This document shows, in pieces, positions 39,201 to 54,200 of a DNA stretch of 64,000 nt. The notes beneath the pieces were generated by a model. That model made no database searches, was not told the origin of the DNA, and was given only the letters and a program-made list of their open reading frames with translations. Position 1 is the first letter of the stretch. Every line of letters begins with the position of its first letter. The stretch is taken from assembly GCA_964023205.1 (NCBI GenBank), contig OZ026842.1, positions 11,439,407-11,503,406 on the forward strand, read 5' to 3'. Position numbers and translations under genes: made by a program. This DNA is from Lutraria lutraria (Eukaryota; Mollusca; Bivalvia; Venerida; Mactridae).

Positions 39201-42200
39201 ACCGTGACCAGACGGGATTAATCTGATTAGTGGCAATAAAAAAAATTAAAAGATTAGACCTCATGAGGATTTGGAGGGTGTCACTCATAAAGTAGCTGTT
39301 CAATGTCTTTAAGTGACCAGTCCAAACATCTGGAACAATACCGGAAAACTGTGACCATCGCATATTACGGTGTTTGCAGCGCTGTTATTTATCCATCTTA
39401 CCAGAACCTCCTATTCTACTAAATATTTTACTGGAACAACGTAATAGTCCTCTACACAAACATGTAGGTAATTAAAAAAGCCATAGAATAGTTTCAACAG
39501 GTTTTCATTTGCACTGACTTACTAAGATTCGCATAAACATATAAATAGTGTTGGAAAAGTAGCCAATTTATAAATAAATATTGTTTAATACGTTGCATAA
39601 CTGAGCAGAGGAATTATTATATGTTGCAGTCTACAAAAATTGATTCTTTTGTTATCTAGTTGAAGTGACATGCCCATACGGACAAACACCATTTGAAACT
39701 TGCTACACAAACGATAATTGTCAGGCAGGATCGGAATGTATCTTTCCAACCGGAAGTAAGCTAGGACCTGGCAAATGTTGTCAAGTTCCTCCAGGTAGTC
39801 ATTTCTTATCATTTGAATATTTTAGATTTAGACTTAATTAACAAAGTGTATCCTTGTACAACTGCTTTATTTATTGAGTATGACACATGTACTTATAAAT
39901 GCTTATTTAGTGGTTCTTAGCTGCACCAAAACACGAATGAAAGTTCGGCTACATTTCACCGTTCATTCGAAATTGGATAAAAATGAAAATTGATACTCTT
40001 AAACATGCATGGTTAATTCATAGTACTGTGCATCGGACAACAGTAATTTATAATGAAGTATATAACATCGATGTATAGTTGCTTAAGTAGTCAGTTCGAA
40101 ATTCTGGTAAACTGTTGAAAAGAACTATGGGCATCGCTTTGATTTATCCATCTCATTAAATCCTCCTATTCTATCAAATATTTCATTGGAACAGATTAAT
40201 AGTTTGCTACACAAATAGCTAGATAAATCACAACGTAATATCATAGTTGTAACATTTTTACTTGCGAGAGACATATAATTATCATGCAATATCTAAAAAC
40301 TACTTTAGAACTTCAAACATTGGCATTGTCTTACTAAGATTCGCATTAATGTATCGGGAGAAGACGTCTAATCATATAAAGTTTCACCAATTTATAGATT
40401 TAAAAACTAAACCATACTTATATACTAAAATAATCCCACTGTATAAAGTACATGGCAAGTGTTTAATACGTTGCAAAACTGAGCATTGGAATCATTATAT
40501 GTTGCAGTCTACTACAATTGATTATTTTGTTATCTAGTTGTAGTGACATGCCCGTACGGACAAACACCACTCGAAACTTGCTACACGGACGATAATTGTC
40601 AGGCAGGATCTGAATGTACCTTTCCAACAGGTAGAAAGATAGGACCTGGTAAATGTTGTCAAGTTCCTCCAGGTAGTTATTTCCTATTATTTATGTACAT
40701 TTTGTTTTCAAATTAAAAATTAGAATCTTAAATGTTAGTTGAAAATGTTGTTTTTAAATAAATAAATTGTACAGTTACTGCGTATTTTATTGGGTTTGCC
40801 ACATACATATACTTATAACTGTTGTATAAAGTTTTTCTAAGATGGAACAATCATCTTTAATGTTCTAAAAACCATCGATCTATAGTTGGTAAACTGACTA
40901 ACAGGAAATTCTTGAACATTACTGAAAAGAAAACTGTCAGCATCGCGTACTACATTGTTTGCAGAGCTTTCATTTATTCATCTTGCAAGAACCTCATATT
41001 ATACGAAACATTATTGGACAACTTAATAGTCAGCTGCACATACATCTAGATAAAGCACAATGCCATATTATATTTTTCAACATGCGACAAACATATATGA
41101 AAGATATGCAAGCTAATACTGTTTCAATTTTGCTACAATTAGAAGTGGCATCAGTGAATCTGTAATGTTCTTCTTGTGAACAAAACTTTGTAAATGAATG
41201 AAAAGAATTGCATTAATCTTGGTCATTTAAGATACTGGCATCGGCTTACAAAGATTCATATTGATGTAGAAATTGTGCTGGAAAAGTAGACAATTTACGG
41301 ACATATACTGTTCAACTGTTCAATACGTTGCAAAACTGAACATTAGAACTTATTGTATGTTGTAGTCCACTGCAATTGATTCTTTTGTTATCTAGTTGTA
41401 GTGACATGCCCATATGGACAGATACCATATACAACTTGCTACACGGACGATAATTGTCAGCTAGGATATAAATGCACCCTTCCAATCGGAAGAAAGATAG
41501 GACCTGGTAAATGTTGTCACATTCCTCCAGGTAGGCATTCTTACTTTTTTGTGTATCTTAAATTCTAATTCAATAAAAAAATGTTGTTTTTAATGCATTG
41601 TACGGGTACTGCTTATGTCAAATGTATTCTAACTGTTTTATAAAGTGTTTCTATCCTGCACCAGAACACGATGGAAAGTTCGATTGCTAGTTACTGTTTG
41701 TTGAAATTAGATGGCAGTGTGCGTTTGAATGTTGACGCTCTCATGAACAATGCGTGGTTAATTCATAGTAATTCATGGACTGCAGACAACAATATTTTTA
41801 ATGATGTTAATAACATCGATAAGTAGTTGGTAATGTGAATTATCGGAAATTCTGAAAAAAAACTACTACAAATCTGTGAGCATCTTATACTGCAGTGCTT
41901 GCAGCTCTTTGATTTAGCATTCTTACAAGAGCCTCCAATTCTTCGAAACATTTTATTGGGACAACTGAAAAGCCTGCTACAAAAACACCTAGACTAATCA
42001 TAATACCATATATAGTTTTAAAGAAGTTTTTGCGACAACCTGATGTGTATGCCCTAAATACTATTTCAGAATTCCTCTTAATAAGAAGTGACATAAGTAA
42101 ATCTGAAATAATCTTCTGCTGAACAAAACTGCGATTGTTTATCGTTGAAATGAATCATATCAATGTTGGTCATTTTAAACATTGGCATTGACTTTTAAAG

Positions 42201-45200
42201 ATACGCATTTATATGCAATAACTGCTGGAAAGATTGACACTTTTTAACATAAACTGTTCAAAATGTTGAAGAACTGAGCATTGGAATAATACATTTTACT
42301 GTCAACTACGATTGATTATTTTGTCATCTAGTCGTAGTGACGTGCCCATACGGACAAACGCCACTTGAAACTTGCTACAGGGACGATAATTGCCAGCTGG
42401 GATATAAATGTACCTTTCCAACTGATAGTAAGATAGGACCTGGTAAATGTTGTCACATTCCTCCAGGTAGGCATTTCTCTCTTTTTTTAGTGGCTTGATA
42501 TTAAACCCAATAAATAAAGTGTCGCCTTCAATGCATTGTACAGTTACTGCTTATTTTATTGAGTTTGCCACATGTACTTTAAGCTGTTGTACAAAATGTT
42601 TCTAAGCTGCACCAGAACACGAATAAAATGTTTATTACCATTCACCGTTCATTCAAAATAAATTAAAAATGAAAGTTGACGTACTCTTGAATAACGCGTT
42701 GTTGTTTCTATTGTATTCTATTCTATTGTACTGTGCATCAACCAACACTCATTTTTAACAATGAAAATGATATAAATATATTGTTGGTGAAGTAACCAAT
42801 AGGAAATTCTGGAAAATTACTGAAAAAAGGTGAGCATCGCATTCTACATTGCTTGCATCGCTTTGCCTTATTCATCTTACAAGAACCTCCTATTCTACGA
42901 AGCCTTTAACGTATCGGGATTGGCTGAAATCGCTAAAATAACGTAAAACGATATTTTACGTTATTTACAAAGATTAAATATCATACATTAATTCCAAGCA
43001 ACAAAACATTCTAACCGAACGCTCAAATGCTGTTTTATTGCGCTAAATACTGCACCCCTCTATCGACTTTCCTTATCAGCTTTAAATATCTCTACCGTAA
43101 TGTGCATTGTATTGGTACGATATGATACTATTAATTCATTAATGACAACAACTTGTAACAAAATCTCTTACTAGACATCAAACCTGGGCGTGGTTTCAAT
43201 TATTGAACCGTAAACATTAGCGATTTTGATTGGCTATCAAAAATTGAATGGGGTGCGTCAAATTCGTTGATTTCATTAGACGATAATGATCCGACACTTA
43301 AATTGTTAATTGCTCAGTTTAAAAAAAAATAGGTGTCATTTTCGAATTAAGATTGCCGTCTTATTTGATGACGGATTTCAAAGCAGTTTTCTGTATTTCG
43401 TAGCGGAAATGTTAATATAAGGAATCATGCCTCAGAATTTTGATACTTGTTTTCATGTTTTATCTATGGAGTATTAGGTAATAAACAGTGGGGTTCTGGA
43501 TAAGGTATTTCTTTAAATTCAAATATCTAACGAACCGATGGCGTTATAAAAAAACAACTGAGGCACGGTTCCCTGCATTATACATTTACAGTCATTTTAA
43601 GTCTATTTTTTGTGATATATTTCTATATACAGAGTAGATATCGTTGTTCAAAAATTGTTACATCCAAGCCCGTTACATTAATTGGAACAACATAATATTA
43701 ATTTGGTCTGCTCAACAAACATCTAGATAAACCACAATGTCATATCATAGTTTTCAATTTTTAAATTTGTTTTGCAACAAACTCATGTGTAAGCCGTAAA
43801 TATTACTTCAGGATTGATAACAAAATCAAGGAGCATAACTAAATCTGCGATGTTCTGCTGCTGTATAAAACTGCGATTGTAAATCAGTGAAATGAATCCA
43901 ATCAATGGTGGCCATTTTAAACATTTGCATTGGCTGAGAAACGTTCACATTTAAGAAGAAATTGTTCTGGATAATCAGACAATTTGTAAACATATACTAT
44001 TTGATACGTTGCAAAACTGAGAATAGGAATTATTATATGTTGAAGTCTCCAACTTTTGTTATCTAGTTGCAGTGACATGCCCGTACGGAAAAACACCATT
44101 TGAAACTTGCTACACGAACGATAATTGTGAGTTAGGATATAAATGTACCCGTCCAAACGGGAGTAAGACAGGACCTGGTAAATGTTGTCATATTCCTCCA
44201 GGTAGGCATTTCTTACTTCATGAGTATCTTAAATGTTATCTTCGTTGAAAATGTTTTGATGCACTGTACAGTTACTGTTCATTGTATTGAGTTTGCCACA
44301 TGTACTTATAACTGTTATGAAAAGTGTTTCTAAGCTGCATTAGATCACGAATAAAGATTTTATTACCATTCGTCGTTCATTCGAAATAAGACAGATGAAA
44401 GCTGACGTACTCTTGAACTATGTGTGGTTTATTCATTGAACAGTGCGTTAAACGTCAATAACTTTTTCACTGATAATAACAGTGATATTCAATTATGTAA
44501 ATAACAAGTATGTATAGTTCGTTAAGTGAACAGTTCAACATTCTGGAAAACGACTGAAAACAAAAAACTGATATCGCATAATTCACTTCTTGCAGCGCTT
44601 TGATTTACCAGAACCTTCTGTTCTACGAAACAAAGTATTAGAAATGCTTGATAGCCTGCTATATAAACATCTAGATTAACAACAAATAACATATGATAGC
44701 TTTAAAATGTTTCTTTTGAGACAAGCCTATGGGCCACCAATACAATTATCAAATTTGCTCCAAAGTTGGAGAGGCACACACGAATTTCTGATGTTCTTCT
44801 AATGTACAACACTGCGATTTTAAACCCAGGAGAAGACTCGCACGAACGCTGGTCATTATAAACATTGGTATTGACTTACAAAGATTCGCATGTATATAAA
44901 ATTTGTGCTGGGTAAGCAGACAATTTGTAAGCACTATACTGTTTAACACGTTGCAAGACTGAGCATTGGAATTATATATGTTGCAATCTACAACAATTGA
45001 TTCTCTTGCTATCTAGTTCTAGTGACATGCCCATACGGACAAACACCACTTGAAACTTGTTACACGAACGATAATTGTCAGCTAGGATATAAATGTATCT
45101 TTCCAACCGATAGTATGAAAGGACCTGGTAAATGTTGTCACATTCCTCCAGGTAGGCATGTCTTTTCTATTGAGTATCTTTAATGTTAAATTAGATGAAG

Positions 45201-48200
45201 ATTTTGTTTTGATGCATGTACAGATACTGCTTATTATTTTGAGCTTGCCACATGTACTTCAAACTGTTATATAAAGTGTTCCTTAGCTGCATCATTACAC
45301 GAATAAATGTTTGATTACCTTTCATTATTCATTCGAAATAAGACAGATTAAAGTTGACGTACTTAAGAGCAATGCGTTGTTACTTCATTGTACTGTGTGT
45401 CAGATATCAATAATTTTTAACAATGTAAATGACAGTTACAATTCGTTCACATCTATGAAGAAATTGTGTTGAATACCCAGACAATTTGTAAACATTATAC
45501 TATTTGATACGTTGCAAAACTGAGCATAGGAATGATTATATGTTGCAGTCTACAACAATTGCTTCTTTTGTTATCTAGTTGCAGTGACATGCCCGTACGG
45601 AAAAACACCATTTGAAACTTGCTACACGAACGATAATTGTGAGGAAGGATATAAATGTACCCGTCCAACCGGTAGTAAGACAGGACCTGGTAAATGTTGT
45701 CATATTCCTCCAGGTAGTAATTTCTTACTTTTTGAGTATCTTAAATGTTATCTTCGTTGAAATTGTTGTTTTGATGCACTGTACAGTTACTGTTTATTTT
45801 ATTGTTTGCCACATGTACTTTAAACCGTTATAGAACGTGTTTCTAAGCTGCACCAGTACACGAATAAAAGTTTGATTACCATTCAGCATTCATTCAAAAT
45901 GAGATGGATGAAAGTTGACGTGGTTACCGCATTGTACTATGCGTCAGACAAAAATACTTTTTTACAATAGCAATAACAGTGATATTCAATAATGTAAATA
46001 ACAAGGATGTATAGTTCGTTAAATGAACAGTCCGTAATTCTGGAATACTATTGGGGGGGGGGGGCCTGTGAACCCCCGATACTTCAGTGCTTGCAGCGCC
46101 TTGATTTATCCATTAATACCGGACATCCTGTTCTACGAAATAGCGTATTTAATAGCCTGCAACAGATATTTAGTTTATTTATTATAGTGACAGGCATAAT
46201 AAAGAAATACACAACGTTATATAAGGCTGATCAGTCACGTATACTGTTTATACATTTTGTACGAAAAATATTTAGTATTTAAACACAGAATGGAAATGAA
46301 AAAAACACATTTCATCGTAAGTAACATACACACAGTTTGTAATTATATACCAAATGTGTTATGAATGAAGATATAATAGAATAAAAAATAAACGTTGTAA
46401 TATATATTAAACAATGATAAATATACGATGTAGGAAGAAATTTAAAGAAAAAAGAAAAATGTTAATAATAATTAGATTCGACATTTTAAGGCTTCATTGA
46501 TGAACATACTCAAGGCTTTAATAGCTTCTGGAACAGACAAAAACGTTTGTTAAGAGTGGCATAGAAATCATTGTTATTGATAATATAAAGGGGCGAAATT
46601 ATTAAGTAAAGTCTATCTCTTAAAATCGCGAATTCTTGACAGATAAAGATAAACATAAACATCTAGATTAATCATAGTTCAATTTTTTTCTTTCGATACA
46701 AACGTATGGGCTATCAATAATATTATCAGAATTGCTCAGAATTTGGAGGGACATACGAATCTATGATGTTCTCCGAAAGTAAAAAACAGCGTATTTAAAT
46801 CAAGGAGACGACTCGCATGAATGCTGTCATTATAAACATTGCTTTTACTTACACAGATTTGCATCAATATTAAAAGCGTGCTGGATAAGCAGACAATTTG
46901 TAAGCATTATACCGTTTATTGTTTAACACGTTGCAAAACTGAATATACCCATTATATGTTGCAGTCTACAACAACAATTGATAATTTTGTTATCTAGTTG
47001 TAGTAACGTGTCCATATGGAAATACTCCACTTGAAACTTGTTACACAAACGCTAATTGCCAGCTAGGATATAAATGTACCCTTCCAACCGATAGTAAGAT
47101 TGGACCTGGTAAATGTTGTCATATTCCTCCAGGTAGGCATGTCTTTTATATTTAATATTAAATTAGATGATGCTGTTGGTTTGATGCATTGTACAGATAC
47201 TGCTTATTTTATTGAGTTTGCCCAAAGTACTTAAAATGTTATACAAGTGTTTCATCGTTCATTGGAAAAGAGGTAGATGAAAGTTGACGTACTCTTGGAC
47301 AATGCATGGTTAATTCATTGTACTGTGTGACAGATATCAATATTTTTTACAATGTAAATGACAGGGAATATTCGTTCACATTTATAAAGAAATTGTGCAG
47401 AATACGCAGACAATTTGTAAACATTATACTATTTGATACGTTGCGAAACGGAGCTGAGGAATTATTATATGTTGCAGTCTACAACAATTGCTTCTTTTGT
47501 TATTTAGTTGCAGTGACATGCCCGTACGGAAAAACACCATTTGAAACTTGCTACACGAACGATAATTGTGAGTTAGGATATAAATGTACCCGTCCAACCG
47601 GGAGTAAGACAGGACCTGGTAAATGTTGTCATATTCCTCCAGGTAGGCCTTTCTTACTTTTGAGTATCTTGAATGTTATCGTCGTTGAAGATATTGTTTG
47701 TTTTGATGCATTGTGCAGTAACTTCTTATTTTATTGAGTTGCCACATGCACTTTAAACTGTTATAGAAAGTGTTTTTAAGCTGCACCAGAACACGAATAA
47801 AAGTTTGATTCCCATTCACCGTCCATTCAAAATAAGACAGATGAAAGTTGACGCACTCTTCGTGGTGAATACATTGTTCTGTGCGTCAGACAACAATCAT
47901 TTTTTTACAATATCAATAACAGTGATATTCAATAATGTAAATAACAAGGATGTATAGTTCGTTAAGTGAACAGTCCGAAATTTTGGATTACTAATGGGAA
48001 AAATCTCCTGTTCTACGAAACATTGTATTAGAAATGATTGATAGCCTGCAACATAAACATCAATATTAAACACACAAAAAAACATACCATAGTTTTAACA
48101 AGTTTCTTTCGATACAAACCGATGGGCTATTAATACTATTTTCAGAATTGCTCCAAATTTGGAGGGGCCTATTTGAATCTGTGATGTTCTTCTAATGTAA

Positions 48201-51200
48201 AACACTGCGGTGAATCAAGGAGAAGACTCGCATGAATGCTGGTCATTATAAACATTGCATTGACTTACAAAGATTTGCTTCAATATAAAAAGTGTGCTGG
48301 AAAAGCAGGCAATTTGTAAACATATACTGTTTATTGTTCAACACGTTGCAAAACTGAGTGTTGGAATTATTATATATTGCATTCTACAACAATTGATCAT
48401 TTTGTTATCTAGTTGCAGTGACGTGCCCATACGGAAATACCCCACTTGAAACTTGTTACACGAACGATAATTGTAAGTTAGGATATACATGTACCCGTCC
48501 AACCAGTAGAAAGAGAGGACCTGGTAAATGTTGTCAAACTCATCCAGGTAGTAGTTTCGTTCTTTTCTTGTATTTCGAATTTAACTTGAATTTAACTTAA
48601 TTAAATAAATGTTATTTAATGCTTTCTTTTACAGCTTATTTCATTTTGTTTACCAAATGTACTCATAACTGTTTTACAAAATGTTTTAAGATGCACCAGA
48701 ACACGAAGAAATTTTGATTGCCATTCACCGTTCATTAGTAATAATATAGAAATGAAAGTTGACATTCTCTTTAAATAAAAATGCGTTGTTTACTCATAGT
48801 ACCATGCGTCAGGCAACAATCATTTTGAATAATTAAAATAATATCGATGTGTAGTTGGTTATACGTTACGTCCGAAATTCGGGAAAACTACTGAAAGAAC
48901 TGTGAGCATCGCATTCAAAATGTGCCTGCAGCGCTTGTATTTATCCATCGTACTAGAACCTATATTTCTATTTCTTATCTGTTTATTGGAACAGCTGAAT
49001 AGCCTGCTATACAAACACCTAGATTAACGACAAAACCATATCATAGTTTTAAAAAGTTTCTTTTGAGACAAATTGATGGACCCTTAATACTATTTCGGGT
49101 TTGCTTCAAATTTGAAGGGGCATAAGACATGTAATGTTCTTCTGGTTTACAAAACTGCTACTGTAAATCAATGAAAAGAATCGCATCAATGTTTGTCACT
49201 TAAAAGATTGGCATCGACTTAGAAAGATTCGCATTGATATAGGAATTGTTCTGGAAAACAAGCCATTCGTTAACACGAACTGTTTAATATGTAAAATGTC
49301 ATGTGTCGCAGTCTACTACAATTGATTTTTTGGTATCTAGTTGAAGTAACATGCCCATACGGACAAACGCCACTTGGAAATTGCTACGCGTATGATAATT
49401 GTCAACCTGGTTACAAATGTACCTTTCCAACCGGAATTAAGTTAGGACCTGGTAAATGTTGTCAAGTTCACCCAGGTAGTCATTTCTAATGTTTCAATTA
49501 AGTTAGAAACATATATTACATATTGTTATTTTATTGGGTTTGATTTAGACTGTCTATATGTGCTGACGACTTCTGTATATATGGTGAGACAAATAAGCTG
49601 TATTGTTTTCTTCGGTTAGATTTTACCTTGTTTCAAATAAGATTTACCCTAAGGTAATAAACGTAATGCATTGTACTTAAATTGAAAAAAGTAAACAAGT
49701 AAAAATACTCGCACAAACATATTAAAATAATTGAATAGAAAAGGTGTTAACACCGTTTGATAGCAAAAGTTCCATTAATTTTCTTTAATAATTGACGTTG
49801 TTCATTATTGGCGAGGTTTTATACTGACATGGTCTAGATTTGGCGGTTCAGATCCTAACCGCAAAAATAAAACGGGTTTAACGTTGCAAAACTGAGAATT
49901 GGAAGTATGTGTGCTGTCTACTACAACTGATTCTTTTATTATCTAGTTGTATCAACATGCCCGTACGGACAAACACCACTTGGAACTTGCTACACGAACG
50001 ATAATTGCCAGCTTGGATATAAATGTACCTTCTCAATCGGTAGTAGAAATGGACCTGGTACATGTTGTCAAACTCATCCAGGTAGTCATTTCCTATTATT
50101 TAAATATTTTGGATTTTAACTTTATAAAAAAATGTTGTATCTACGCATTACACAACTACTACTTATTTCATTGAGTGTGCCAAATGTATTCATATTTGTT
50201 TTATAAAGTGTTTAGAAGCTGCACTAGAATGCGAATGAAAGTTTGATTACTATTCACCGTTCATTTGAAATTCGACAGAAATATAAATTTAAGTGCTGTT
50301 GAACGATGTTTAATTCATAGTTCTGTGCGTTGAACAATAATATTTTTAAAATATACATATCGTCGATATGTAGATGGCCAGTCCGAAATTCTGAAAAAAA
50401 AACCACTAAAGAAAAATGTGAGCATCCCATTCTACAGCGCTCTGAGTTATACATCTTGCCAGAACCTCCTTTTCCATGAAATAGCATATTGGAACAGCTT
50501 AATAGCCTGCTATACAAATAGCTAGACAAACCACAAAACTGTATCTTAAAAACAAGTATTTTTCCACAAACAGATATATGTAAGCCTTAAATACTACTAT
50601 GCAATTGCTCTAAATTTGAAGTGCTATTATTAAACGTGTTATGTTCTTCTGTAGTAATAAACTGCGATTGTAAATCACTGAAAAGAATCGCATCAATGTT
50701 GGTCATTTCACTGGTCATTGACATTGACGTAGAAAGATTCCCATGATTGTAGAAATTGTGTTGAAACATCTGACAATTTGTACACCTGTTCAATACGTTG
50801 CAAACTGAACATAAGAAGCTAAGTTGCATTCTGCTACAATTGCTTCCTTTGTTTTCTAGTTGTAGTGACATGCCCATACGGACAAACACCACTTGAAACT
50901 TGCTACACGAACGATAATTGTCAGCTAGGCTATAATTGTACCCTTCCATCCGATAGTAAAATAGGACCTGGTAAATGTTGTCAAACTCATCCAGGTAGTC
51001 ATTTCCTAATTATTGAGTGTTTTGAATTTTTATTTTATTAAAACATGCTGTGTACAGTTACTGTTTATTTCAAACATGTAACATTTTAAGGGCCATACGA
51101 AAATCAGCAATGTTCGTTTAGTGTATAAAACTGCGATTGTAAAACAATGAAATGAATTGCATCAATGTTGGTCATTTAAATTAATGGTATTAATTTACAA

Positions 51201-54200
51201 AGATTCCCATCAATATAGAAATTGTACTGAAATACCTGACAATTTGTATACCTGCTAAATACGTTGCAAACTGAACATAAGAATTATTATATGTTGAATT
51301 CTGTTACAATTGCTTCCTTTGTATTCTAGTTGTAGTGACATGCCCATACGGACAAACACCACTTGAAACTTGCTACACGAACGATAATTGTCAGCTGGGC
51401 TATAATTGTACCCTTCCGTCTGATAGTAATATAGGACCTGGTAAATGTTGTCAAACTCATCCAGGTAGTAATTGCTTAATTATTGACTGTTTTGAATTTT
51501 AATTTAATTTTTAAAAATGCTATGTGCAGTTACTGCTTATTTCAAACACAAAGACAAGCCCTAAATACTATTTCAGAATTGCTAAAATGTTAAGAGTCAT
51601 AAGAAAGTCTAGTGTACAAAACTGCCATTTTAAATCAATGAAAAGAATCGCATCAATGTTGATCATTTAAATTGTTGACATTAATTTACAAAGATTCCCA
51701 TTAATATAGAAATTGTGCTGAAACACCTGACAATTTGTATACCTGCTCAATACGTTGCAAACTGAACATAAGAATTATTATATATTGTATTCTGCTACAA
51801 TAATTGCTTCCTTTGTTTTCTAGTTGTAGTGACATGCCCATACGGACAAACACCACTTGAAACTTGCTACACGAACGATAATTGTCAGCTGGGCTATAAT
51901 TGTACCCTTCCGTCTGATAGTAATATAGGACCTGGTAAATGTTGTCAAACTCATCCAGGTAGCAATTGCTTAATTATTGATTGTTTTGAATTTTAATTTA
52001 ATTTTTAAAAATGCTATGTGCAGTTACTGCTTATTTCAAACACAAAGACAAGCCCTAAATGCTATTTCAGAATTGCTAAAATGTTAAGATTCATAAGAAA
52101 GTCTAGTGTACAAAACTGCGATTTTAAATCAATGAAAAGAATGGCATCAATGTTGATCATTTAAATTGTTGACATTAATTTACAAAGATTCCCATTAATA
52201 TAGAAATTGTGCTGAAACACCTGACAATTTGTATACCTGCTCAATACGTTGCAAACTGAACATAAGAATTATTATATATTGTATTCTGCTACAATAATTG
52301 CTTTCTTTGATTTCTAGTTTTAGTGACATGCCCATACGGACAAACACCACTTGAAACTTGCTACACAAACGATAATTGTCAGCTAGGCTATAATTGCACC
52401 CTTCCATCCGATAGTAAGATAGGACCTGGTAAATGTTGTCAAACCCATCCAGGTAGTCATTTCTTAATTATTGAGTATTTTGAATTTTAACTTAATTAAA
52501 AAAATGTTATGATTGATCCATATTACAGTTACTGCTTATTTCAAATATATATGTAAGCCCTAAATACTATTTCAGAATTCCTAAAATTTGAAAGGGGCGT
52601 AATTGATTCTGTAATGTTCGTCTAGTGTACAAAACTCCCGATTGTAAAACCAATGAAAAGAATCGCATCAATTTGGATCATTAAAGACATTGATGTATAA
52701 AATTCACATTAACGTAGCAATTGTGCTGGTAACTCAGACCATTTGTATAAATATACTGTTTAATACGTTGCAAAAATGAGCATTGGATTTATTTTTATTA
52801 TGTTGCAGTCTGCTACAATTGATTCTTTTTAACCAGGTTTTCACAAAGTGAACCAGGTAGTCATTTCGTATTTTTGAAAATTTGAAATTTTAACTTAATT
52901 AACAAGAATGTAATGGATATATTTTAAAGTTACTGCTTATTTCAAATATATATGTAAGCCCTAAATACTATTTCAGAATCGCTAAAATTTGAAAGGGGCG
53001 TAATTGATTCTGTAATGTTCGTCTAGTGTACAAAACTCCTAATTGTAAAACCAATAAAAAGAATCGCATCAATGTTGGTCATTAAAGACATTGATGTATA
53101 AAGACTCGTATTAACGTAGAAATTGTGCTGGTAAAGAAGACCATTTGTAAAAATATACTCATCTGGTTAATATGTTTCTAAACTGAGCATTGGACTTATT
53201 ATTATGTTGCAGTCTGCTACAATTGCTTCCTTTGTTATCTAGTTGTAGTGACATGCCCATACGGACAAACACCACTTGAAACTTGCTACACGAACGATAA
53301 TTGTCAGCTAGGCTATAATTGTACCCTTCCATCCGATAGTAAGATAGGACCTGGTAAATGTTGTCAAACTCATCCAGGTAGTCATTTCGTATTTTTGAAA
53401 ATTTGAAATTTTAACTTAATTAACAAGAATGTAATGGATATATTTTAAAGTTACTGCTTATTTCAAATATATATGTAAGCCCTAAATACTATTTCAGAAT
53501 CGCTAAAATTTGAAAGGGGCGTAATTGATTCTGTAATGTTCGTCTAGTGTACAAAACTCCTAATTGTAAAACCAATAAAAAGAATCGCATCAATGTTGGT
53601 CATTAAAGACGTTGATGTATAAAGACACGCATTAACGTAGAAATTGTGCTGGTAAAGAAGACCATTTGTAAAAATATACTCATGTGGTTAATATGTTTCA
53701 AAACTGAGCAATAGACTTATTATTATGTTGCAGTCTGCTACAATTGCTTCTTTTGTTATCTAGTTGTAGTGACATGCCCATACGGACAAACACCACTTGA
53801 AACTTGCTACACGAACGATAATTGTCAGCTAGGCTATAATTGTACCCTTCCATTGGATAGTAATATAGGACCTGGTAGATGTTGTCAAACTCGTCCAGGT
53901 AGTAATGTCTTAATTATTGAGTATTTTGAATTTTAACGTAATTAGAAAGTGTTGTGACTGACACATTTTACAGTTACTGCTTATTTCAATGTAAGCTCTG
54001 AATGTAAGCTCTAAATACTATTTCAGAATTGCTAAAATCTGAAGGGGCATAAGTGAATTTGTAATGTTCGTCAGGTGTACAAAACCGTGATTGTAAATCA
54101 ATGAAAAGAATCGCATCAATGTCGGTCGTTTAAACATTGACATTCACTTACAAAGATTTGCATTAACGTAGAAAGTGTAAATATTGTGAAACTCACCCAG

